Shown here: positions 34,763 to 42,539 of the stretch, piece after piece
Numbering within the stretch: position 1 is the first letter of the stretch
Layout of the letters: every line of letters starts with the position of its first letter
DNA from: Flavobacterium plurextorum
GTDB taxonomy: Bacteria; Bacteroidota; Bacteroidia; Flavobacteriales; Flavobacteriaceae
NCBI RefSeq assembly: GCF_002217395.1
Contig: NZ_MUHD01000032.1
Location: 1-64,000, forward strand
Reading direction: 5' to 3'
DNA: 64,000 nucleotides
Translations under genes and position numbers: made by a program
Notes under the pieces: generated by a model
Database searches by the model: none
Seen by the model: the letters and a program-made list of their open reading frames with translations, nothing else
What the model was told of the DNA's origin: nothing

Positions 34763-35434
34763 TTGTCTTTTATTTTAAATATCGAAACAGCAACCAAAAA
34801 TTGTTCAGTATCCATTGCGAAAAATGGTGAAACTATTTTATGTAAAGAAATCGCTGAAGAAGGTTATTCACACGCTGAAAAACTGCACGTTTTCATTGAA
34901 GAGGTTATTGCTGAATCTGGAGTTTCAGTTCAAGATTTAAAAGCAGTTGCAGTAAGTCAAGGGCCAGGATCTTATACCGGTTTGAGAATTGGAGTTTCGG
35001 CAGCAAAAGGATTGTGTTTTGCTTTAAATATTCCGTTAATTGCTGTTGATACTTTGCAAACTTTAGCTTCGCAGGTTTCTATTTCTGAAGGAAAAATAGT
35101 TCCAATGCTTGATGCTAGAAGAATGGAAGTATACAGCGCTGTTTTTAATGCCAAAATTGAAATTGAAAGACCAATTCAAGCGGAGATTATAAACGAAGAT
35201 TCATTTGCTGAGTATACAGATACTATTTATTTTGTTGGAGATTGTGCTGATAAATGCAAAGCTGTTTTAACAAAAGAAAATTTTATCTTTTTAGAAGAAA
35301 TTAAATATCCGTCAGCTAGAGAAATGAGTAAAATCAGTTATGATAAATATCAAAAAAGCGACATTGTAGATGTCGCTTATTTTGAACCGTATTATCTAAA
35401 AGATTTTATGATGACGCTGCCATCAAAAAAATAA
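34763..35434 (+). CDS. tsaB: tRNA threonylcarbamoyladenosine biosynthesis protein TsaB
   Basis: A 223-residue ASKHA-fold protein that partners TsaD and TsaE in forming t6A at tRNA position 37. Diagnostic sequences are ILNIETATKNCSVSI at the N-terminus, VSQGPGSYTGLRIGVSAAKG (about residues 63-82) and MLDARRMEVYSAVF. The start is a TTG at 34763, because no ATG or GTG precedes the conserved N-terminus. The gene ends with a terminator-like hairpin inside the coding region at 35356-35378. The neighbour mscS converges. Confidence 0.93.
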   Translation: MSFILNIETATKNCSVSIAKNGETILCKEIAEEGYSHAEKLHVFIEEVIAESGVSVQDLKAVAVSQGPGSYTGLRIGVSAAKGLCFALNIPLIAVDTLQTLASQVSISEGKIVPMLDARRMEVYSAVFNAKIEIERPIQAEIINEDSFAEYTDTIYFVGDCADKCKAVLTKENFIFLEEIKYPSAREMSKISYDKYQKSDIVDVAYFEPYYLKDFMMTLPSKK

Positions 35435-35442
35435 CACTTATT

Positions 35443-36255
35443 TTATTTTTGAATTGTAAACGGCTGAATAGAAATTCCTGCTTCATCTAGAGCTGTTTTA
35501 CAATTCTCTAATGTTTCAGAAAAGACAGTGCCATAATTCACGTTTTTTGCCCACGGGCGTACTGCAAAATCAATAGAGCTGGCAGACAGATTTTTTACAA
35601 AAACTTCTGGAGCCGGCGTTTTAAGTACATTTGGATTTTTGTTTAAAACATCCAAAAGGATATCTTTTGTCTTTTTAATGTCAGAATCATACGAAATTGA
35701 AAATGTCAAATCGGCTCTTCTTTCTCCCTGCATGGAGTAGTTAATAATTGTTCCGTTTGATAACGCCCCATTTGGAACAAAAACCGTTTGGTTATTTCCT
35801 GTAAGCATTTTGGTAACGAAAATCTGAATTTCTAAAACGGTTGCAATAACCCCTTGAGCTTCGATAGTATCGCCTACTTTAAAAGGTTTGAAAACAATAA
35901 TCAACATACCGCCTGCAAAATTAGAAAGAGATCCTTGCAATGATAAACCAACAGCAAGTCCCATTGCTCCTAAAATAGCAACAAAGGAAGAAGTCTCAAT
36001 TCCTAGTTTTGAAATAAAAGTTACAAATAATAAAATTCTAAGTGCCCACAATAAAATGTCGGCAAGAAATTTAGTTAAAGTAGGATCAAGATTTCTCTTA
36101 ACCATTATTTTTCGAATAACTCTATTGATTAATCGTATTGCATATAAACCTACAAATAAGATTAAAAGGGCTGAGATTAGCTTTGGAGAATAATCAATTA
36201 GAATATCAATGAATTTTGTTGCGTAATTACTCAGTTGTTCTGGACTCATGTTCAT
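35443..36255 (-). CDS. Mechanosensitive ion channel family protein (MscS type)
   Basis: A 270-residue small-conductance channel subunit. Three N-terminal helices are visible. The pore helix TM3 contains the Gly/Ala-rich pattern LGAMGLAVGLSLQGSLSNFA, and the cytoplasmic beta domain follows with VGDTIEAQGVIATVLEI. Homoheptamers open under membrane tension to release osmolytes on hypo-osmotic shock. Two Met codons (36255 and 36249) could start it. A TATATTTG box lies upstream and, unusually, a terminator-like hairpin sits between box and start. Confidence 0.93.
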   Translation of the reverse strand: MNMSPEQLSNYATKFIDILIDYSPKLISALLILFVGLYAIRLINRVIRKIMVKRNLDPTLTKFLADILLWALRILLFVTFISKLGIETSSFVAILGAMGLAVGLSLQGSLSNFAGGMLIIVFKPFKVGDTIEAQGVIATVLEIQIFVTKMLTGNNQTVFVPNGALSNGTIINYSMQGERRADLTFSISYDSDIKKTKDILLDVLNKNPNVLKTPAPEVFVKNLSASSIDFAVRPWAKNVNYGTVFSETLENCKTALDEAGISIQPFTIQK

Positions 36256-36263
36256 CTTTTTTT

Positions 36264-36293
36264 AAATAAAAAAAACCTTCTCTTAGAGAAGGT
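36264..36293 (-). terminator. Intrinsic terminator in the mscS leader, after the 134-residue gene
   Basis: On the minus strand, accttctctaagagaaggt is followed by eight T residues. It lies 55 nt after the stop of the 134-residue gene and is its likely terminator. It also falls within the mscS leader if transcription starts at the -7 box at 36306-36313. Confidence 0.82.
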
Positions 36294-36305
36294 GTATTAG
36301 TGGTG

Positions 36306-36313
36306 CAAATATA
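36306..36313 (-). promoter_or_regulatory. -7 promoter box (TATATTTG) of mscS
   Basis: Minus-strand TATATTTG in the 92-nt gap, 50 nt before the mscS start. The transcript would pass through the hairpin at 36264-36293. Confidence 0.45.
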
Positions 36314-36347
36314 AAAAGATTTCTTTTTATAGAAAAGCGATGCATTC

Positions 36348-36752
36348 TTAATCTTTATCCGTTTTATCAGAAATTTTGTCTATTTCTGCAGCGCTGGCTT
36401 CACTTGCGTCCGCAACGGTTTCTGATGCAATTGTTTTAGTATTGTTAGTAAATTCGTTTGTTTTTTCTTTTACAGATTCAACTACATTGTCTAATGCGTC
36501 AGATGCTTTATCGGCATATTCGCTCACAATGTCTTTTGCCTGATGCGCATAATCAGCTGCATTCGCGATTATAGGTTCAGAAGCTTCTTTGACTTTCGAA
36601 ATAGTTTCATCGGCAAAGGTTTCTGCCTTATCGATATAAGGAGCTGCAGCTTCTTTAGCTTGTTCAAAAGTACTTTCGGCTTGGTCAGCCAGATCAACCA
36701 CAGTTTCTTTGGCAGAGCCAAATAAATTTTTAAAGAATGAATTTAATCCCAT
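36348..36752 (-). CDS. Amphipathic-helix repeat protein (YtxH/LEA-like), 134 residues
   Basis: An Ala/Glu/Lys/Asp-rich protein with no signal peptide. An 11-residue-type periodicity runs through it (DQAESTFEQAKEAAAPYIDK; DYAHQAKDIVSEYADKASDA; SETVADASEASAAEIDKISD). Such sequence is typical of apolipoprotein/LEA-like and YtxH-type stress proteins, which can coat membranes or remain disordered until dehydration. The first 12 residues (MGLNSFFKNLFG) form a short aromatic amphipathic segment that could touch a membrane. The downstream neighbour is mscS, another osmotic-stress gene. Function remains an inference. Terminated at 36264-36293. Confidence 0.72.
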   Translation of the reverse strand: MGLNSFFKNLFGSAKETVVDLADQAESTFEQAKEAAAPYIDKAETFADETISKVKEASEPIIANAADYAHQAKDIVSEYADKASDALDNVVESVKEKTNEFTNNTKTIASETVADASEASAAEIDKISDKTDKD

Positions 36753-36852
36753 AATTTTCTAATTGATTGGTTTATAATACAATATTAACGAATTTTTCGT
36801 GAAATAGTAATTCGATATCGTAATAATTTGTTGAAAAACAATGAGATATAAA

Positions 36853-36882
36853 AAAAGCGTCCGAGATTATCGAACGCTTTTA
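36853..36882 (-). terminator. Rho-independent terminator after nfu
   Basis: Minus-strand stem aaaagcgttcg / cggacgctttt with one G-U pair, 7-nt loop and a T-run, 23 nt after the nfu stop. Confidence 0.82.
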
Positions 36883-36904
36883 GTTATTTAAAGCAAAAGT
36901 ATTG

Positions 36905-37804
36905 TTATGCGTTTACTGCTTCAACTTTGATAGCTTCATCATTCAACATACTTTTCAGCATGTTTTCGATACCACTTTTTAAAGTAAAAGTAGATGATGG
37001 ACATCCGCTGCAAGCTCCTTGTAAAATTACTTTTACCGTTTTGTCATCTTCATTATAAGAATCAAAAGCGATGTTTCCACCATCTGCAGCAACTGCTGGT
37101 TTTACGTATTCTTCAAGAATATTAATAATCTGCTGAGAAGTAACATCTAGTTTGTCAAACGCTTCATCTTTAGTAACGTCGTTTTTAGTCGCTGTTTGAA
37201 CTAAACTTTCATCTAAAACAGTTCCTCCGTTTTCAATGAATTGTTTTATGAAAGTTCTTAGTTCCAAAGTGATTTCTGCCCAGTCGTTGATTTCATACTT
37301 AGTAACAGAAATATAGTTCTCATCAATAAAAACCTCTTTTACGTAAGGGAATTTAAATAATTCCTGTGCTAACGGAGACGAAGCCGTTTGATCGATGTTT
37401 TTATACTCAATTGCGTTTCTAGTCAGCATTCTGCTTACAACAAATTTTAAAGCGGCTGGATTTGGAGTTGTTTCTCCGTAAACCGTAATAGGCTGCTTTT
37501 TAGTCTTATTTTCATCGATTGTTATAATAACACCGCCTTTGTCTACAAATGCTGCGATTTGTTCGGCAACAGCATCTTTTACATCATCCCATTCAACAAT
37601 ACTGTATCTTTCGATAGCAATAAAATTTCCTGAGATATAAACCGTTTTTACAAATGGTAAATAAAACAATTGCTGCGCTAAAGGAGAAGCTTGTGCTTCG
37701 TCGATATTTTTGAACTCAAAGTTTTGATTTTGAGTAATGAAGTCTTCAAATTCGAACTTTAATATAGTAGGATTTTGTGTTTCTTTTATAGTGATTTTTG
37801 TCAT
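36905..37804 (-). CDS. NifU-family iron-sulfur cluster carrier with duplicated Nfu_N domain
   Basis: A 299-residue Nfu-type scaffold or carrier for Fe-S clusters. Two Nfu_N domains occur in tandem, at about 1-90 and 104-195 (NPTILKFEFEDFIT and NPAALKFVVSRMLT; SPLAQQLFYLPFVKTVYISG and SPLAQELFKFPYVKEVFIDE). The C-terminal NifU domain carries the cluster-binding CxxC in GACSGCPSST. Single Nfu_N domains are usual; the duplication is common in Bacteroidota. The start at 37804 is chosen because an in-frame ATG at 37822 lies inside the -7 box. Confidence 0.92.
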   Translation of the reverse strand: MTKITIKETQNPTILKFEFEDFITQNQNFEFKNIDEAQASPLAQQLFYLPFVKTVYISGNFIAIERYSIVEWDDVKDAVAEQIAAFVDKGGVIITIDENKTKKQPITVYGETTPNPAALKFVVSRMLTRNAIEYKNIDQTASSPLAQELFKFPYVKEVFIDENYISVTKYEINDWAEITLELRTFIKQFIENGGTVLDESLVQTATKNDVTKDEAFDKLDVTSQQIINILEEYVKPAVAADGGNIAFDSYNEDDKTVKVILQGACSGCPSSTFTLKSGIENMLKSMLNDEAIKVEAVNA

Positions 37805-37819
37805 GGTAGTAATTTTTTG

Positions 37820-37827
37820 CAAATTTA
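37820..37827 (-). promoter_or_regulatory. -7 promoter box (TAAATTTG) of nfu
   Basis: Minus-strand TAAATTTG, 15 nt ahead of the ATG at 37804. It overlaps the alternative start, which supports the shorter protein. Confidence 0.5.
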
Positions 37828-37947
37828 CTAAAGTTATTTTCTACTAATACCTATATTTGATTTTTTAATAAAATAATTATGACTCTTTTCAAGAAATTCG
37901 TACTTAATTATTAAGAGTATAAAATATTTGTAAACTCATCGGTTATT

Positions 37948-38937
37948 ATGATGTTAAGAATCAGGTTTTTATTTATTTTTTTAATCACTACTTTTTTTTC
38001 TTATTCTCAAGAAGGAATTCCGGTTTATTCAGATTATTTATCAGATAATTATTACTTGATTCATCCATCAATGGCAGGAGCAGCAAATTGTGCAAAAATC
38101 AGATTGACAGCTAGAAAGCAATGGTTTGGTCAGGAAGATGCGCCTTCACTTCAAACTTTAAGTTTTAATGGCAGAGTAGGTGAGCGATCAGGGGCAGGGA
38201 TTATTGTTTTTAATGATAAAAACGGGTATCATTCTCAAAAAGGTGTAAAAGTTACATATGCACATCATCTTATGTTTTCAAGAGATGAAATCGACTTAAA
38301 TCAGCTTTCATTTGGTATCAGCGGCGGATTGATTCAAAGTCAGTTAGATGAAACTAAATTTGGCGGAACTTTTGATCCTATTGTTTTTGGTTCAATTCAA
38401 AAAGACTCCTATTTTAATGTAGACATTGGTGCTTCTTATAATTTTCTTGATTTTTATGCACACGCTACAATTCAAGGTCTACTTGAAACACGACGAGAGC
38501 TGTACACAGATTACGAAAGTAATAATTTACGAAAGTTTCTTTTAAGTGCTGGATACGTTTTTGGTAAAAGAGAAAAGATTACTTGGGAGCCTTCAATTTT
38601 GTTTCAATTGTTTGATCAAACGAAAGAAAAGTCAATAGATTTAAACATGAAAGCCTACAAAAACATGGATTTTGGAAGTTTATGGGCAGCTTTGTCTTAT
38701 AGAAGAAGTTTTGATGGTGCGCAATTTACTTCTGGCGGTGGTGTTTCCTCCCAAAAACTGCAATATTTCACTCCTATTATAGGTGTAAATTATAAAAATT
38801 TTATGTTTGCTTATACGTATTCTCAAGTTATGGGAGATGTAAAATTTGATACCGGAGGATATCATCAAATAACTTTAGGGATTAATTTATTTTGTAAAAA
38901 GGAACGTTACGATTGTAATTGTCCAGCAATCAATTAA
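37948..38937 (+). CDS. Orphan PorP/SprF family type IX secretion membrane protein
   Basis: A 329-residue outer-membrane protein with signal peptide (IRFLFIFLITTFFSYSQ) and the family N-terminal signature YYLIHPSMAGAANCAKIRLT, followed by barrel strands and a Cys-rich tail (CKKERYDCNCPAIN). It belongs to the same family as the gene at 2281 but is distant in sequence. No type-B adhesin is adjacent. It could serve a substrate encoded elsewhere. It starts at 37948 or one codon later, and the carbonic anhydrase gene follows 9 nt after its stop. Confidence 0.88.
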   Translation: MMLRIRFLFIFLITTFFSYSQEGIPVYSDYLSDNYYLIHPSMAGAANCAKIRLTARKQWFGQEDAPSLQTLSFNGRVGERSGAGIIVFNDKNGYHSQKGVKVTYAHHLMFSRDEIDLNQLSFGISGGLIQSQLDETKFGGTFDPIVFGSIQKDSYFNVDIGASYNFLDFYAHATIQGLLETRRELYTDYESNNLRKFLLSAGYVFGKREKITWEPSILFQLFDQTKEKSIDLNMKAYKNMDFGSLWAALSYRRSFDGAQFTSGGGVSSQKLQYFTPIIGVNYKNFMFAYTYSQVMGDVKFDTGGYHQITLGINLFCKKERYDCNCPAIN

Positions 38938-38946
38938 AAAAATATT

Positions 38947-39465
38947 ATGCTTATTAAATCCGTAAATGGGAAATCGCCTTTGATTCCAGAAGATTGTTAT
39001 GTTGCTGAAAATGCCACCATTATTGGAGATGTTACATTTGGCGACTCTTGCAGTGTTTGGTTCAACGCCGTTATTAGAGGAGATGTTCATTTTATTAAAA
39101 TTGGAAATAAGGTAAACATTCAAGATGGCGCGATAATTCACTGTACTTATCAAAAACATCCAACAATTATTGGGAATAATGTTTCGATAGGGCATAATGC
39201 TATTGTTCACGGCTGTACAATACAGGATAATGTATTAATTGGAATGGGAGCAATTGTAATGGATAACTGTATTGTAGAAAGTAACTCGATTGTCGCTGCC
39301 GGAGCGGTTTTAACACAAAATACAGTTGTTCCTTCAGGAACTATTTTCGCTGGTGTTCCTGCGAAGAAAGTAAAAGATATCGACCAGTCTGATTTTGCAG
39401 GTGAAATCGAACGTATTTCAAACAATTATGTAATGTATTCTGGATGGTTTAAAAACGAAGAATAA
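38947..39465 (+). CDS. Gamma carbonic anhydrase family protein
   Basis: A 172-residue left-handed beta-helix (hexapeptide repeat) protein. The three zinc-binding His positions of the gamma class appear in IHCTYQKHP and IGHNAIVHGC. The conserved RGD and QDGAIIH motifs are also present. The family hydrates CO2 or acts as a transferase-like scaffold, and activity here is not certain. It is co-directional with the SprF-like gene and ends before a bidirectional hairpin. Confidence 0.9.
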   Translation: MLIKSVNGKSPLIPEDCYVAENATIIGDVTFGDSCSVWFNAVIRGDVHFIKIGNKVNIQDGAIIHCTYQKHPTIIGNNVSIGHNAIVHGCTIQDNVLIGMGAIVMDNCIVESNSIVAAGAVLTQNTVVPSGTIFAGVPAKKVKDIDQSDFAGEIERISNNYVMYSGWFKNEE

Positions 39466-39489
39466 ATTATAAAAAATTCCAAAAAATAT

Positions 39490-39537
39490 AAAATCCAAAT
39501 TCCAAAAGAGTCAAGCCTTTGAAGTTGGATTTTTTTT
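39490..39537. terminator. Bidirectional terminator-like hairpin
   Basis: Arms aaaatccaa / ttggatttt with a 26-nt interior containing further pairing, then a T-run. It separates the converging carbonic anhydrase and LytTR genes. The attcc-rich flank resembles short attcca repeats seen in flavobacterial intergenic DNA. Confidence 0.55.
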
Positions 39538-39556
39538 ATTTTTAAATTTAATAGAA

Positions 39557-40273
39557 TTATAAATTGATTTTTTCAAAGAAAGCATTCTTGTAGCTTTCAC
39601 TTATAGGAATCCGTTTATCACTAATCAAAACTTTATTTTTTTGTATTGATTTGACATGTTTTATATTAATGATATAAGATCTGTGAATTCTCGAAAAACC
39701 TTTGCTTGAAAGTAAATTTTCGAGTTTTATCAAGCTGATTAAAGTCAGTGTATATTTATTATCGGTAGTATAGATTTTTACATAATCTTTCAAACCTTCA
39801 ATAAACAGGATATCAGCAAAATTCATTTTAACATTTTCGTATTCAGCTCTTACAAACATAAAATCCTGCTCAAGTTCTGGAGTAAGTGTGTTTTCAGAAA
39901 TTGAAGAAACAGCTGTCGCAGGATTAACAATTTGCTGCGCACGCACTACTGATTTTAGAAAACGATGAAAGGGAATTGGTTTTACTAAATAATCAACAGC
40001 GCCAAGATTGAATCCTTCTACAGCATAATCAGAATAGGCAGTTGTAAAGATAACAAGAGGTTTTTTCTCGATCGTGTTTAAAAAATCTATCCCAGAAAAA
40101 TGCGGCATTTGAATGTCTAAAAAAATCAAATCAACATTATTTTGATTGATAAATGAAACGGCATCAATAGCATTATTAAAAGTACTGATCAATTCAAGTG
40201 AATCGACTTTTTGCACAAAATCTTCCAATAATTCAACAGCTAATGGTTCGTCATCAATAATTACACATTTCAT
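39557..40273 (-). CDS. LytTR-family response regulator
   Basis: A 238-residue AlgR/AgrA/LytR-type regulator. The receiver domain (1-120) has the acidic pair IIDDEP, phosphoacceptor Asp53 in LIFLDIQMP and the conserved Lys in YLVKPIPFHRF. The LytTR DNA-binding domain (about 138-238) shows FIEGLKDYVKIYTTDNKYTL and FSRIHRSYIIN. Its likely partner is the LytS-type kinase at 41094, two genes upstream. It has its own TACTTTTG box, so it can also be transcribed separately. The start at 40273 (MKCVIIDDEP) is chosen over one 12 codons earlier. Confidence 0.93.
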   Translation of the reverse strand: MKCVIIDDEPLAVELLEDFVQKVDSLELISTFNNAIDAVSFINQNNVDLIFLDIQMPHFSGIDFLNTIEKKPLVIFTTAYSDYAVEGFNLGAVDYLVKPIPFHRFLKSVVRAQQIVNPATAVSSISENTLTPELEQDFMFVRAEYENVKMNFADILFIEGLKDYVKIYTTDNKYTLTLISLIKLENLLSSKGFSRIHRSYIINIKHVKSIQKNKVLISDKRIPISESYKNAFFEKINL

Positions 40274-40306
40274 CTGCAGGAGTTTAAATTTATTCGGTTT
40301 GGAATT

Positions 40307-40314
40307 CAAAAGTA
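40307..40314 (-). promoter_or_regulatory. -7 promoter box (TACTTTTG) of the LytTR gene
   Basis: Minus-strand CTACTTTTGAA-type context, 33 nt before the ATG. The same core occurs before the Kelch gene (43557-43564), which hints at shared control. Confidence 0.5.
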
Positions 40315-40319
40315 GTTTT

Positions 40320-40363
40320 AAACCAGTAAATTAAGTTTTAAAATTATCATAAAATACTGGTTT
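40320..40363 (-). other. Inverted repeat between dioxygenase-like and LytTR genes
   Basis: Arms aaaccagta / tactggttt separated by 26 nt, next to the LytTR promoter. It could be a weak terminator, an attenuator or an operator. No strong T-run follows. Confidence 0.35.
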
Positions 40364-40371
40364 GATTTCAA

Positions 40372-41082
40372 TTATCCGTTTACGGTAATTGTTTTGGTCA
40401 AAGTATAACCATCAGTCAAATTACCTGTTAAAACTGCCATTTCGCTGGCAAGGCTGTCTGCAAAAACATTATCTCTCGTATTAGAAGTGTCGGCTTGTCC
40501 GTGAGCAGCATAATTAGTACTGGAGTAAACAGTACTCGAAGTGCTTTCAGGAAAAGCAATTTGAGTAACTAATAATGAAGATCCGCTGCTCGACAAAACT
40601 TCAACATGTACATGCGGAGCTCTGCCTTGGTACCATCCTGGATAGATAGAAATAAATGAAACTTCTCCTTTAGCATTTGTTGTTTGTCTTCCTCTTAAAA
40701 AATGAACAGAAGTATAATCTGTCTGCTGCATTTGAGTTCCGCCGTATTCAGAATAATTACCGTCTTTGTCGCAGTGCCATACATCTACTAAAACATTCGA
40801 CAGCGGCAGGCAGTTATTATTTTTATTTTCAATAATTAAATTGATCAATAGAGCAACTCCAACTCGGTCAGATTTTATATTTTCTAAAACTAATTGGCTT
40901 GGTGTTTTGATAGGAAAAGGACCTTTAGTTTCAGATGGTGAAACAGTACAGCTTCCGTCGACAGATGAGTTTGTGCCAGAATCATCATTATCACTTTTAG
41001 AGCACGATTCTAATATTTTTGAAGCACCAGCCAAAGCGGTGATGCCCAAAAGACCATTTCGGATGAATTTTTTTCTGTCCAT
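40372..41082 (-). CDS. Intradiol ring-cleavage dioxygenase-like lipoprotein
   Basis: A 236-residue protein with an export signal of lipoprotein type (Cys27 in KILESCSKS; the RKKFIRNG start also looks Tat-like). The core resembles protocatechuate/catechol dioxygenases: PCxxSPSETKGPFP-like entry (SPSETKGPFPIKTPS), LVDVWHCDKDGNYSEYGG, FLRGRQTTNAKGEVSF and the iron site YPGWYQGRAPHVHVEV, which supplies Tyr and two His ligands. Family enzymes cleave catechol-type rings with Fe(III). An exported, lipid-anchored version has no clear aromatic pathway around it. The gene sits between the two-component kinase and regulator, 11 nt after the kinase stop. Confidence 0.85.
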   Translation of the reverse strand: MDRKKFIRNGLLGITALAGASKILESCSKSDNDDSGTNSSVDGSCTVSPSETKGPFPIKTPSQLVLENIKSDRVGVALLINLIIENKNNNCLPLSNVLVDVWHCDKDGNYSEYGGTQMQQTDYTSVHFLRGRQTTNAKGEVSFISIYPGWYQGRAPHVHVEVLSSSGSSLLVTQIAFPESTSSTVYSSTNYAAHGQADTSNTRDNVFADSLASEMAVLTGNLTDGYTLTKTITVNG

Positions 41083-41093
41083 AATCTCAAAAT

Positions 41094-42203
41094 TTAATTT
41101 ACTGTAGTTTTAATTTTATCTAACTTTAGATTTAAATGCACGCGGTAAAATTGGTTATCCTGGTTTATAGTTAGTTCATGAGCATTTGGATAAAGTAAAT
41201 CCAGTCTGTTTTGAATATTTACTAGTCCAATACCTGAATTTTCAGGATCTTTTATGTAATTCTCAATTGTATTTTCAATCCAAAAATCAAGATTGTTTTC
41301 TGAAATGAAAATTTTAATTTTGATATGCGCTGCACCTTTATAATCTGTTCCGTACTTAAAAGCATTCTCAACAAACGATATTAGCAGCAAAGGTTCAATA
41401 AACTTGTTTTTAGTATCGCCATGAACATTAATTACAATATCTTCAATGTTGTTAAGTCGTAGTTTTTGCAGTTCGATATAATTCTGAATATAATTTATTT
41501 CCTTTTCTAAAGCCACCGTTTTATTATCTGTTTCGTACAGCATGTAACGCATTAACTCAGATAATGTCACGATGGCATCAGGGACCAAATCAGATTTTTT
41601 ATGTGCTAGAGAATAAATACTGTTTAGTGAATTGAATAAAAAATGCGGATTGGTTTGTTTGCGCAAATAAGTCAATTCAGTATTTGTTCTATGGGTTTCT
41701 GCAATTAGTTTATTTTGTTCATTACTATAAAATTCTGTCAAGGTTCTAATAATTGCACTTATGGTAAGAATTAAAATATAGAAAAAGGAAGGGCCGATTT
41801 TAAAGAAAAGCGGACGTTTCATTTCAATTTTTAAGTTGTCAGCTTTTCGTAAAAGAATGGTTTCATTTGGCATGAAATGCGGGCGGGCAATATTTGAAGG
41901 CGGTAAATGTCTGAATTCAGGAATAAAATAATTAATTCTGATGATCATGAAAACAGCAATAATTATAAATGCAAATAGAAAATACTGCCAATACTTTTTT
42001 TGTAAAAGAAGAGACGGAACCATGTAATAATAGTTGAGGTAAAACAACATTATTCCTGATGCCCACTGAACATAAAAATCATTATTGATCCTAAACGGAC
42101 TTTCATAAAACTGAATTAAGGAAGTCAGAATGAAGAAAACCCATATAATACAATGGAATAGAATTTTGTTTGAGTTAGTATTTTTGATGGCTCCGATTTT
42201 CAT
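41094..42203 (-). CDS. LytS-type sensor histidine kinase
   Basis: A 369-residue kinase with four membrane helices in the N-terminal 165 residues and short extracytoplasmic loops (HLPPSNIARPHFMPNETILL is the largest). It has a His_kinase (PF06580) box with phosphoacceptor His in TNPHFLFNSLNSIYSLAH. The HATPase_c N-box is LISFVENAFKYGTDY and the G-box NSGIGLVNIQNRL. It should phosphorylate the LytTR regulator two genes downstream. It follows the DUF4907 gene without any gap, suggesting coupling. Confidence 0.92.
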   Translation of the reverse strand: MKIGAIKNTNSNKILFHCIIWVFFILTSLIQFYESPFRINNDFYVQWASGIMLFYLNYYYMVPSLLLQKKYWQYFLFAFIIIAVFMIIRINYFIPEFRHLPPSNIARPHFMPNETILLRKADNLKIEMKRPLFFKIGPSFFYILILTISAIIRTLTEFYSNEQNKLIAETHRTNTELTYLRKQTNPHFLFNSLNSIYSLAHKKSDLVPDAIVTLSELMRYMLYETDNKTVALEKEINYIQNYIELQKLRLNNIEDIVINVHGDTKNKFIEPLLLISFVENAFKYGTDYKGAAHIKIKIFISENNLDFWIENTIENYIKDPENSGIGLVNIQNRLDLLYPNAHELTINQDNQFYRVHLNLKLDKIKTTVN

Positions 42204-42539
42204 TTATAATTTTATTTTTAATAAAATTAATTCATTTTTGTTTACTGTTGGTGATAAGTTTTGGCTGAGTTTTTCAACTACTAAATGGGCAGTTTTTAAT
42301 GCATCTTCTTCTGTAGAAAAACTTTTGTTGTCACTTATTACTGGTATAATCGATTGTTTAATAATGATTTTATCTTTATACGAAATCGAATATCCCCAGC
42401 CGGAATTGGTTTGAAATATCTCCGTTCTATAAATCTCTTTTTTTCCGCAAGAAGCCATTTGTAAAACAAGACACAAAAGCAATAAATTCTTCTGGATATT
42501 ACTCCAGAAGAATAGTTTATTATTAATTATCATTGTCAT
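42204..42539 (-). CDS. DUF4907 family lipoprotein
   Basis: About 111 residues (start at 42539 or 42533). A signal segment (NLLLLCLVLQMASCGKK) ends in a lipobox Cys. The domain GWGYSISYKDKIIIKQSIIP with EEDALKTAHLVVEKL matches DUF4907, a family of unknown function. It overlaps the Kelch gene by about 11-17 nt and abuts the kinase gene, so the three are almost certainly co-translated. A surface or periplasmic role near the Kelch lipoprotein is inferred. Confidence 0.82.
   Translation of the reverse strand: MTMIINNKLFFWSNIQKNLLLLCLVLQMASCGKKEIYRTEIFQTNSGWGYSISYKDKIIIKQSIIPVISDNKSFSTEEDALKTAHLVVEKLSQNLSPTVNKNELILLKIKL

Noticed and set aside
42130..42414. Plus-strand frame antisense to the kinase and DUF4907 genes
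   Set aside because: No domain or promoter, and both opposing genes are well supported.
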